Source of the DNA: SZUA-287 sp036397975
Lineage (GTDB): Bacteria; Bacteroidota; Ignavibacteria; UBA10030; UBA6906
Assembly (NCBI GenBank): GCA_036397975.1
Contig: DASWHW010000137.1
Location: 1-61,320 of the forward strand
Direction: 5' to 3'
Length of the DNA: 61,320 bases
Shown here: positions 52,921-60,028 of the stretch, piece by piece
How the letters are laid out: each line of letters opens with the position of its first letter
How positions within the stretch are numbered: the first letter of the stretch is position 1
Position numbers and translations under genes: made by a program
The notes under the pieces: model-generated
The model's input: the letters and a program-made list of their open reading frames with translations, nothing else
Database searches by the model: none
Told to the model about the DNA's origin: nothing

Positions 52921-54075
52921 ATGAATAGTTTCAAAACCATGCTCGCGTTAGTTCTTGGTCTTGGGGTAGTACTGTTGCTGCAAACAGGTTGTGAAGGGCC
53001 TGAAGGACCTGCTGGCAAAGACGGGACCAATGCCTCAATTGATCTAGAGGGATTCGCACCCGGTATCAAGTGTGCAACGTGTCACGACGCGAATGCCGAT
53101 ACGGTTTACTATGTTGCAGGTCGTGTGTACCAGTTCGAGACATCTATCCATTTTATGGGTGGGGCAGTGGAGCGCAATAGTGCTACGTGCTCAGGATGCC
53201 ACTCCACTGAAGGTTTTATTGAGAGAGGCCGGGGAGGTTTCCAAACCCAGATGGCGTCTGAAATTTTGAATCCGAGTCCGCCAGGCTGCTTTGCCTGCCA
53301 CTCACCACATGCTCGTGCAGATTTCTCATTGCGTACTCAGGCCCCGGTCACAATTACGTCGTACATCGAAGGCGTACCGAATGCGATGTTTAACTATGGT
53401 AAGGGAAACCTCTGCTTGCAGTGTCATCAAACCCGTACGACATCGCCAATGAGTCCTAAACCCGATCCAACAAAGACAGCAGTCACGGACACGATCGTGA
53501 TAACATCGAACAGATGGTATCCGCATTATGGCGTGAACGGACAAATGCTCATGGGTACTGGTGGTTTCCAGTTTGTTGGATATAACTATACCGGGAATTC
53601 CAATCACACGGCAAACCTCGCGATCGAACAGGAAGGCTGCATCGCGTGCCATATGGCTGAGCCTACAGGGACGCAGTCTGGAAAAGGTGGTGGGCACACG
53701 TTCAAAGTTGGTTATGAGTTCGAAGGAACAACCGGAACGGTTCTCACAGGTTGCAGAGATGCCGGCTGCCACGGCGCTTCGTTCTCGTCTGTTAATTATG
53801 CTGGTGCAACAACGGCACCGGTCGGCGCGCAAACAGCAATTAACGCGAACCTGGATACACTGAAGCAATTGTTGGTTGCCCGAGGTTGGCTTAATGCGAC
53901 TACAGAGCTCCTGGTTGCCAGCTCATCGAATCCGCTGCGTATTGCTCCGGCAGCGAAAGCAGGTGCCATCTACAACTTTTACTTTATCGAGCATGAAGGA
54001 AGCCATGGAGTGCACAATACGAAGTATGCATATGAACTCCTGCGGTCCTCCATTGCCGAGTTGAGAGCACCATAG
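52921..54075 (+). CDS. Multihaem cytochrome c lipoprotein with collagen-like start
   Basis: 384 residues. Lipoprotein signal peptide with lipobox QTGC, then EGPEGPAGKDG, a short collagen-like Gly-x-Pro linker seen after the lipobox in many surface lipoproteins. Five CxxCH motifs (CATCH, CSGCH, CFACH, CLQCH, CIACH) and one CX4CH (CRDAGCH). Strong AGAGGAGG ribosome binding site. The flexible linker suggests a surface-exposed outer-membrane lipoprotein. Third gene of the conduit cluster. Confidence 0.9.
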   Translation: MNSFKTMLALVLGLGVVLLLQTGCEGPEGPAGKDGTNASIDLEGFAPGIKCATCHDANADTVYYVAGRVYQFETSIHFMGGAVERNSATCSGCHSTEGFIERGRGGFQTQMASEILNPSPPGCFACHSPHARADFSLRTQAPVTITSYIEGVPNAMFNYGKGNLCLQCHQTRTTSPMSPKPDPTKTAVTDTIVITSNRWYPHYGVNGQMLMGTGGFQFVGYNYTGNSNHTANLAIEQEGCIACHMAEPTGTQSGKGGGHTFKVGYEFEGTTGTVLTGCRDAGCHGASFSSVNYAGATTAPVGAQTAINANLDTLKQLLVARGWLNATTELLVASSSNPLRIAPAAKAGAIYNFYFIEHEGSHGVHNTKYAYELLRSSIAELRAP

Positions 54076-54115
54076 TTGTCCTTAAAAGCAACGTAGAAGA
54101 AAAATATCGATTACC

Positions 54116-55024
54116 ATGAACATGCGATCACATGTGAGATTCTCGGCGGTTCTCGTTCCGGTGCTGGTGCTATGGGGCTGCGCAGACCTGAAAGACGACT
54201 TGCCACCTCCGACCGCTTCGGGTGTGCAAGTCCATGAAACAGGGTGGGCAAGTCCTTCATCAGATAACTTCCACGGTAATACAATCCGTGCGAACAACTG
54301 GGATATGCGATCATGCCAATCGTGTCATGGCAGGGAGTATGACGGAGGAACGTCAGATGCAAGTTGCCGTGACTGTCATATGAACAGTGCCGGACCAGAG
54401 AACTGTGCAACATGTCATGGCGATGCAAATCCGGCCCCGCCGCGCGATCTATCGAAGATAACGGATCGAACGGCGCGGGGCGTCGGTGCTCATCAGATAC
54501 ATCTAGCGGGTGGCACTCTTGCAACAGGGCTTCCCTGCTCCGAGTGCCACACCGTTCCTCCTACGGTGTATGGCTCACCAAGCCATATCGATGGAACGAC
54601 AGGCGCTGAGGTGCACTTCAGTCTTGCGCTGGCGAACACAGTTACGAATGAACCGGGCACCGCGGACTATGACGCGAACCTCCCGCTCTTCAGTCCGGCC
54701 CCGGCTTATTCATCCGGCAATCTTGGGTGTGCCTCATCGTACTGTCACGGAAACTTCAAGAACGGAAATCCCGGGTTTGTGCCAATTTGGAACGACCCGA
54801 GCGGAGCTCAAACAGCTTGCGGCACTTGTCACGGCGACGTCTCCCGATCTACTCTCGCGGAGAGAGCCCTTCCGAAAATTGATACGGAAGGAGGGACACA
54901 TCCGAACGTGACCACATGTTCTGCATGTCATGGAGATGTTGTTGATTCAAATACAAAAATCATCAACAAGGCCAAGCACATGAATGGAAAGCTGAATGTC
55001 TTCGGGGAAGAAAGGGATTACTAA
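54116..55024 (+). CDS. Multihaem cytochrome c lipoprotein with CX2CH/CX4CH motifs
   Basis: 302 residues. Lipobox LWGC, then six CxxCH motifs (CQSCH, CRDCH, CATCH, CSECH, CGTCH, CSACH) and one CX4CH (CASSYCH). The pairing of CX4CH and CxxCH in a Cys-Gly-rich sequence with conserved HxxH pairs (GAHQIHLAGG) is typical of Geobacter-type outer-surface cytochromes. An in-frame ATG two codons after the first is an alternative start. Followed without a gap by a 34-codon gene. Confidence 0.9.
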   Translation: MNMRSHVRFSAVLVPVLVLWGCADLKDDLPPPTASGVQVHETGWASPSSDNFHGNTIRANNWDMRSCQSCHGREYDGGTSDASCRDCHMNSAGPENCATCHGDANPAPPRDLSKITDRTARGVGAHQIHLAGGTLATGLPCSECHTVPPTVYGSPSHIDGTTGAEVHFSLALANTVTNEPGTADYDANLPLFSPAPAYSSGNLGCASSYCHGNFKNGNPGFVPIWNDPSGAQTACGTCHGDVSRSTLAERALPKIDTEGGTHPNVTTCSACHGDVVDSNTKIINKAKHMNGKLNVFGEERDY

Positions 55025-55129
55025 ATGCGCGCTCTTAGAAAATATGACTATTCGATGATTGCCTACATGATGTGCGCAGTTTTAGTGCCATTTACTTTTC
55101 TCCTTTTGGTGGTCTTAACGTTAGCCTAA
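55025..55129 (+). CDS. 34-residue single-pass membrane peptide
   Basis: ATG follows immediately after the stop codon of the cytochrome gene; AAAGGGA lies 8 bases upstream. The peptide has a short basic N-terminus (MRALRKYDYS) and one hydrophobic helix (CAVLVPFTFLLLVVLTLA), ending at TAA 55129. No family is recognised. The tight coupling to the cytochrome gene and clean membrane-helix composition support a real small protein, possibly an assembly or anchoring factor for the conduit. Confidence 0.5.
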   Translation: MRALRKYDYSMIAYMMCAVLVPFTFLLLVVLTLA

Positions 55130-55283
55130 CGGCGTTTCTTATCTTCTCTAATCCCTCGTCTCAGAATTCGGAATAAGTCCTTCCCAAGTCTCTTATTTCT
55201 GTCAATTTGCTCAGTTTTCTGCCCAGGCCGTTGGCACGTGGGTTGCCCTTTATGGGGCAGAGACAGTCCAAAAGGAGGAATCT
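55130..55283. other. Leader region of the tonB-hydrogenase operon
   Basis: 154 bases separating the cytochrome cluster from tonB. Holds the sigma54 promoter (55232-55246) and, upstream, ATTTCTG and GTTTTCT elements also present before the barrel gene. A weak hairpin (CGTTA-GCC-TAACG) overlaps the end of the small peptide gene and is followed by GCGTTTCTT; it is too short to call a terminator. Confidence 0.6.
55232..55246 (+). promoter_or_regulatory. Sigma54 promoter of the tonB-hydrogenase operon
   Basis: TGGCAC-N5-TTGC, a full match to the -24/-12 sigma54 consensus with exact spacing. The expected transcription start is near 55258, giving a short leader containing AAAGGAGG before the tonB ATG at 55284. 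A sigma54 activator gene lies 5 kb upstream on the same strand. Confidence 0.88.
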
Positions 55284-56036
55284 ATGGGATCGCGAACCGA
55301 GCAATTCATAGCGTCACCTGTTCCTTATGGTCGCATTGAGCTGAAGAGAGTATTTCAGAGGAATTACTTCAAGGGATTTGTTGTCTCCGTTGTCATCCAC
55401 TTCGTGATTATTGGATCGTACTATGGGATCCGGTACATGCAGCAGGATGACGAACATATTCCTACCGTTGCTGTCCGCATATTGAAGTACAGCGATCTCG
55501 GTCCACCACCATCGATCGCCAATGTTGCACCTCCACCAACCGTCAGTGTTACTGCAGCTGTGAAGCCAACGGTGGGAACGCCTGTTCCCGTTCCCGATGC
55601 AGAGGTAAGTCCCGAGCAAACAATTGCAACCCAGACGGAAATGAGCAACATCGCCTCCCCGATCACCGAAGACCTTGGTGACTTATCGGGAGGTGTACAA
55701 ATCGAACGCGATATTACAATAGATGACGAGCCGGGGATGAACGAGTTTGTTCCTGTGGAAAAACCTCCACAAATAGTTCAAAAAACGATTCCCGCGTACC
55801 CGGACATGGCTGTCCGGGCCGGCATTGAAGGAACGGTCTGGGTAAAGATATTGGTGGGAAAAGATGGAAAGCCGATCAAAGCAGTGGTGATTAAGTCTAC
55901 GACGGAAATATTCAACGATGCTTCGATCGATGCGGCGATGAAGTTTGTCTTTACGCCGGCGTACATGAATCAAGGCCCCGTAAAAGTATGGGTCTCGTTC
56001 CCGTTTCGATTTACTTTGAAAGACACGAAAATCTGA
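55284..56036 (+). CDS. tonB: TonB-family energy transducer
   Basis: 250 residues. Short cytoplasmic start, one membrane helix (about 31-50, FVVSVVIHFVIIGSYYG, including the SxxxH pattern of TonB), a Pro-rich periplasmic stretch (about 73-105) and a C-terminal TonB domain (about 165-250, KTIPAYPDMAVRAGIEGTVW). Strong AAAGGAGGAA ribosome binding site. Couples inner-membrane proton motive force to outer-membrane receptors; no exbB/exbD or receptor gene is in the window. Unusually, it leads a sigma54-driven operon containing hydrogenase genes. Confidence 0.88.
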   Translation: MGSRTEQFIASPVPYGRIELKRVFQRNYFKGFVVSVVIHFVIIGSYYGIRYMQQDDEHIPTVAVRILKYSDLGPPPSIANVAPPPTVSVTAAVKPTVGTPVPVPDAEVSPEQTIATQTEMSNIASPITEDLGDLSGGVQIERDITIDDEPGMNEFVPVEKPPQIVQKTIPAYPDMAVRAGIEGTVWVKILVGKDGKPIKAVVIKSTTEIFNDASIDAAMKFVFTPAYMNQGPVKVWVSFPFRFTLKDTKI

Positions 56037-56060
56037 CCTCTCAACGAAGGGAAAGTGTCA

Positions 56061-56399
56061 ATGCCTACACCGGATGAGTACTGGCTTGCGCTTCAACAGA
56101 GAGTCTGTGCAAAGTGCATCGACGGCGATGGAGCCGGTAACTGCAGACTCGCACAGGATGTGGAGTGTGCTCTCAAAACACACTTTCCCCTGATCCTTGA
56201 AGTGATTCAGTCGACATCATCCGACAAGATCGAGCCATACGTCGAGCGTCTTCGCAACTCAGTTTGCGGAATCTGTATTAATCAATCAGCAGATAATTCC
56301 TGTCGCCTTCGTGACGATGTCGATTGTGCTCTCGATAGGTATTATCCGTTGATTGTTGAAGTCATAGAAGAGGTGCAGCGTGCTGAAGTCAAACGCTAA
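56061..56399 (+). CDS. Small protein with two identical-spacing four-Cys repeats
   Basis: 112 residues. Two internal repeats of about 36 residues each carry C-x2-C-x8-C-x7-C (Cys 16, 19, 28, 36 and 69, 72, 81, 89), with matching flanks (GNCRLAQDVECAL versus NSCRLRDDVDCAL, then FPLILEVI versus YPLIVEVI). Each set of four could hold one metal ion or an Fe-S cluster. No signal peptide, so cytoplasmic. Not recognised. ATG 56061 is preferred over GTG 56055 because of spacing from GAAGGGAAA. Between tonB and the hydrogenase genes; a cluster or electron carrier for the hydrogenase is possible. Confidence 0.75.
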   Translation: MPTPDEYWLALQQRVCAKCIDGDGAGNCRLAQDVECALKTHFPLILEVIQSTSSDKIEPYVERLRNSVCGICINQSADNSCRLRDDVDCALDRYYPLIVEVIEEVQRAEVKR

Positions 56400-56429
56400 T
56401 TTCCTCTTGGGAAGAATACTGGGAAAACC

Positions 56430-56705
56430 ATGCACCCCGTCGTACTCTGCACCGTTATCAGTCTTGTGATTACCACACTTGCCTGGACCGCAGTCCTGCC
56501 AAGTGTGATGTCCACCTATCTTCGTTATCGAAACCGGATCACCGTTACATGTCCGGAGACCCGACAAACAGCAGCCGTTCTCATATCGGCACGCCTCGCA
56601 GCAATCTCCTCCGCTTTCATCCCGACGATCTTCCACATCTCACATTGTAGTGCCTGGTCGGGGTGTCGGCTCTGTACTCGCCGCTGTACTCAAGAAATGC
56701 GGTAA
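56430..56705 (+). CDS. Small membrane-anchored Cys protein
   Basis: 91 residues. An N-terminal hydrophobic segment (VVLCTVISLVITTLAWTAVL), then CPETRQTAAVLI and a C-terminal Cys group (HCSAW, then CRLCTRRC; Cys 73, 79, 82, 86). The CPET and CS-W elements recall small uncharacterised proteins of the pattern CPETG...CSRW...C...C, from memory only. Lies 30 bases after the eight-Cys protein and before hydB; a weak purine stretch (GGGAAAA) precedes the ATG. Function unknown. Confidence 0.5.
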   Translation: MHPVVLCTVISLVITTLAWTAVLPSVMSTYLRYRNRITVTCPETRQTAAVLISARLAAISSAFIPTIFHISHCSAWSGCRLCTRRCTQEMR

Positions 56706-56764
56706 CCTCAGGCACGACTGTTCTTTCCCTAAATCCGTTCACGAAAACCAAAAGAAACAAAATC

Positions 56765-57892
56765 ATGATAACTCTTCAACGAGAGAATCTCGATACGTTG
56801 TTGAACGTTCTTCAGGAGCATGGATACCGGAATGTCGGGCCTACGGTACGCGACGGCGCGATTGTCCTGGATCAAATTCGTTCGTCCGCGGATTTGCCGA
56901 TCGGCTTGATGGAGAAACAGGACGGCGGTTCTTCAACGCTCACCCGGCGCGACGACAAGGGCTTCTTTGGCTTTACAGTTTCCGGTCAGTCATGGAAGCA
57001 ATTCCTGTTTCCATCGCGTGAATGCTTGTTCACAGCTACGAAGAACGGGAAAGGTTGGTCCAGTAGTAACAAGCATGTCGAAGACCGTCCTCGTGCCTTT
57101 ATTGGAGTTCGACCCTGTGAACTTGCTGCGATACAAATTCAGGACAGAGTGTTCCTGAGCGGAGAGTCTAAGGACACTGCATATCAATCCCGGCGGAAGG
57201 GCATATTCATCGTCGCTGTCAATTGCAGCTTTCCGGGAAACAATTGCTTTTGTGCCTCGTTGGACACAGGTCCGCGCGCAACGATCGGTTATGACATTGT
57301 CTTGACAGAAATAATTGAGAGCGGCCGCCACTACTTTACTGCAGAGTCCGGATCAGAAATCGGGGCGAAGGTATTGGAAGAGGTTCCTCACGAAACTGCG
57401 TCCGCTACGGATCGCGAACATGTTGATAGAGCGATGACACAGTCGGTTGAGCAGATGGGAAAATCATTGCAGCTTGAGGGCCTCCAACAACTGTTTATCG
57501 ATAGCAGAGAGCACCCCTCATGGGACGATGTCGCCAAAAGATGTCTCGCCTGCGCAAATTGCACAATGGTATGTCCTACCTGTTTCTGTTCAACGGTGGA
57601 AGATATTACTGATTTGTCCGGTGATCATGCCGAGCGCTGGCGGCGATGGGACTCCTGTTTTTCTCTTGACTTTGCTCGAGTCGCGGGAGGAAATTTTCGT
57701 TCGTCAGTACGTTCCCGGTATCGACAATGGATTACGCACAAATTCTCGTCATGGGTGGATCAATTCGGTATGCCAGGATGCGTTGGTTGCGGAAGGTGTA
57801 TCACATGGTGTCCCGTTGGCATCGATATCACCGAGCAGGCAGCGACTCTCCGGAACGGAGCCGGCCTGGAGCAATCTGAATCAAAGAACTAA
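56765..57892 (+). CDS. hydB: Group 3b hydrogenase beta subunit (4Fe-4S dicluster protein)
   Basis: 375 residues. The N-terminal part has the IGVRPCELAAIQIQD-type segment of the HydB/AsrA family. The C-terminal part carries two 4Fe-4S sites (CLACANCTMVCPTC near 264 and CVGCGRCITWCPVG near 335). Shuttles electrons between the hydrogenase small subunit and the flavin subunit. Start ATG 56765 is chosen by domain fit; GTG 56663 would overlap the previous gene. Order beta, CNB protein, gamma, delta, alpha follows the sulfhydrogenase operon of Pyrococcus with one extra gene. Confidence 0.9.
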   Translation: MITLQRENLDTLLNVLQEHGYRNVGPTVRDGAIVLDQIRSSADLPIGLMEKQDGGSSTLTRRDDKGFFGFTVSGQSWKQFLFPSRECLFTATKNGKGWSSSNKHVEDRPRAFIGVRPCELAAIQIQDRVFLSGESKDTAYQSRRKGIFIVAVNCSFPGNNCFCASLDTGPRATIGYDIVLTEIIESGRHYFTAESGSEIGAKVLEEVPHETASATDREHVDRAMTQSVEQMGKSLQLEGLQQLFIDSREHPSWDDVAKRCLACANCTMVCPTCFCSTVEDITDLSGDHAERWRRWDSCFSLDFARVAGGNFRSSVRSRYRQWITHKFSSWVDQFGMPGCVGCGRCITWCPVGIDITEQAATLRNGAGLEQSESKN

Positions 57893-57909
57893 CATAAAGG
57901 AGAAGAATA

Positions 57910-58389
57910 ATGCACACAGAAGACCTGGCACCATTACTCCGCCAGCATCCATTTCTGGCGGATCTTCCAGAGCAGCATATCACGACTCTCATCGGTTGCG
58001 CATCGAATGTCCACTTTGCGGAGGGCTCTCAGCTTCTACGTGAAGGTGAACTCGCAGACAAGTTCTACCTCATTCGTACCGGCCGCGTGGCTCTGGAAAT
58101 TGATTTGAGTGAACGGGGACAGCTTCGAATTCAAACTGTGGGCTCGGGCGAAGTCCTTGGCTGGTCATGGCTCATCTCTCCGTTCCGATGGCATTTCACC
58201 GGCGTCGCTGTCACTGATGTACGCGGGGTGGCGCTGGACGGAAAATGCCTCCGACTGAAGAGTGAGAATGACCATGACTTTGGCTATGAGATGCTGAAGC
58301 GACTGGCCATTGTTATGGAACGAAGGCTCGAAGCGACGCGCCTGCAGATCATCGATGTTTACGGTTCGACACCAGAGGTAGGATTATGA
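57910..58389 (+). CDS. Cyclic-nucleotide-binding domain protein without DNA-binding domain
   Basis: 159 residues, a single CRP/FNR-type beta-barrel (FAEGSQLLREGELADKFYLI, then GSGEVLGWSWLISPFRWHFT) and a C helix, but no helix-turn-helix domain, so it is not a transcription factor by itself. Strong AAGGAGAAG ribosome binding site. Encoded between hydrogenase beta and gamma genes and overlapping the latter by four bases (ATGA), so it is probably a dedicated ligand-sensing or structural partner of the hydrogenase. The phosphate-cassette Arg of cAMP binders is not obvious. Confidence 0.85.
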   Translation: MHTEDLAPLLRQHPFLADLPEQHITTLIGCASNVHFAEGSQLLREGELADKFYLIRTGRVALEIDLSERGQLRIQTVGSGEVLGWSWLISPFRWHFTGVAVTDVRGVALDGKCLRLKSENDHDFGYEMLKRLAIVMERRLEATRLQIIDVYGSTPEVGL

Positions 58390-59240
58390 TTGTTCAGACC
58401 GAGACAAAGCTGCGCCTACAGACGGATCCTATGGTTCCGGTGCAGACACGCATCACTCGCCTGGCGTGGGAAACGGACGACACATATTCCATTACCTTGG
58501 ATATGAATGACAGGAACTACGCCTTCCGTCCGGGACAATTCAATATGCTTTACGTTTTTGGCGTTGGAGAAGCGGCGATCTCGATCAGTTCTGATCCATC
58601 CCTCTCACGATCAGTGACGCATACGATCCACAAGGTCGGATCGGTAACCAGTGCACTCTCTCATTGCAAGAGAAGCGACGTAGTGGGTGTGCGCGGGCCG
58701 TTTGGCTCCGGGTGGCCGATAGATGCTGCGCTGGGACGCGATGTTTGCATTGTGGCAGGAGGTATTGGCCTTGCCCCTCTGCGGCCACTGTTGTATTCAC
58801 TATTTCGGAAACGAAAACAATTTGGACGGATCGTGCTCTTGTACGGGTCGCGGAGTCATCTTGATTTGCTCTATCGTGTTGAGTTAGAAGATTGGGGAAA
58901 GCGCCACAACATCGAGGTTCTTGTCACCGTCGATCGAGGTGATCCCTCATGGAAGGGGCACATTGGAGTCGTGACCACGCTTTTTTCCTATATCAAGATC
59001 GATCCACGGGCGACCATCGCATATGTCTGCGGGCCGGAAACAATGATGAAGTTCACCCTCGGTACTCTCACAACCATCGGACTTCCAGGAGATCAAATAT
59101 ACTTATCGATGGAGCGGAACATGAAATGCGCCGTCGGGTATTGCGGCCATTGTCAGTACGGTCCTCATTTTATCTGTAAGGATGGGCCCGTGTTCGCGCT
59201 ACCGCGCGTGAAGAATCTCCTCGATATTAAGGAGTTGTAA
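58386..59240 (+). CDS. hydG: Group 3b hydrogenase gamma subunit (FAD/NAD(P)-binding)
   Basis: 284 residues. FAD-binding barrel (FRPGQFNMLYVFGVGE), NAD(P)-binding domain (VAGGIGLAPLRPLLYSL, then CGPETMM) and a C-terminal 2Fe-2S site (CAVGYCGHCQYGPHFICKDG), like the dihydroorotate dehydrogenase electron-transfer subunit. Exchanges electrons with NAD(P)H. Start overlaps the upstream stop codon (ATGA). Confidence 0.93.
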   Translation: MIVQTETKLRLQTDPMVPVQTRITRLAWETDDTYSITLDMNDRNYAFRPGQFNMLYVFGVGEAAISISSDPSLSRSVTHTIHKVGSVTSALSHCKRSDVVGVRGPFGSGWPIDAALGRDVCIVAGGIGLAPLRPLLYSLFRKRKQFGRIVLLYGSRSHLDLLYRVELEDWGKRHNIEVLVTVDRGDPSWKGHIGVVTTLFSYIKIDPRATIAYVCGPETMMKFTLGTLTTIGLPGDQIYLSMERNMKCAVGYCGHCQYGPHFICKDGPVFALPRVKNLLDIKEL

Positions 59241-59242
59241 CC

Positions 59243-60028
59243 ATGAAAAGGAAGAAACCGAAACTTGCAGTATTCAAATTTGCGTCATGCGATGGGTGCC
59301 AGCTTTCGTTGCTGGATGCCGAAGATGAATTGCTGGCAATTGCGGGAAGAGTCGATATTGCGAATTTCCCGGAGGCCAGCCGCAGGGTTATTCGAGGTCC
59401 GTACGACATAGGACTTGTTGAAGGAAGCATTACCACCCCGCATGATGTCGAGCGCGTGCGGGAGATCCGAAAATCTTGTCGAACCCTCGTTGCGATCGGA
59501 GCCTGTGCAACGGCGGGGGGAATTCAGGCATTGAGAAACTGGAAGGATATCAAAGAGTTCGTTCGTCTGGTGTACGCCTCGCCTGAATACATATCCACGC
59601 TGACGCGTTCCATGCCCATTGGGTCCTACGTGCACGTGGATTTTGAACTGCGCGGTTGCCCTATCAGCAAACATCAACTTATTGAAGTTCTGAATGCGGC
59701 ATTGAATGGGAGAAAAGCAATCGCTCCAAGCTACAGTGTGTGTGTTGAATGTAAGTCGCGGGGAACGACTTGTGTCATGGTCGCTCATCAAACACCCTGC
59801 CTGGGCCCGGTCACCCATGCCGGATGCGGCGCCCTCTGTCCGGCGTACAACCGCGGTTGCTACGGTTGCTACGGCCCGATGGAAAATCCGAATACCGCGG
59901 CACTGAGCGCATGGTTTTCACAACTGGATCTGACGCGTCACGATATCATGCTGGCATTCCGGGGATTCAATGCGTATGCAGAGCCATTCCGAAAGGAGAG
60001 CGAGGCACATGAAGAATCGAGTCATTAA
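59243..60028 (+). CDS. hydD: Group 3b [NiFe] hydrogenase small (delta) subunit
   Basis: 261 residues. Proximal-cluster Cys 16 and 19 (FASCDGCQLSLLDAED), then IGACATAGGIQ and RGCPIS complete the proximal site. A C-terminal Cys series (CVECKSRGTTC, TPCLGPVTHAGCGALCP, RGCYGCYGP) holds the further 4Fe-4S clusters. Soluble, with no Tat signal, consistent with a cytoplasmic hydrogenase. Two bases after the gamma gene. Confidence 0.95.
   Translation: MKRKKPKLAVFKFASCDGCQLSLLDAEDELLAIAGRVDIANFPEASRRVIRGPYDIGLVEGSITTPHDVERVREIRKSCRTLVAIGACATAGGIQALRNWKDIKEFVRLVYASPEYISTLTRSMPIGSYVHVDFELRGCPISKHQLIEVLNAALNGRKAIAPSYSVCVECKSRGTTCVMVAHQTPCLGPVTHAGCGALCPAYNRGCYGCYGPMENPNTAALSAWFSQLDLTRHDIMLAFRGFNAYAEPFRKESEAHEESSH

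Noticed and set aside
57910..58389. CRP/FNR transcription factor controlling the hydrogenase
   Set aside because: No helix-turn-helix region is encoded; the protein ends shortly after the C helix.
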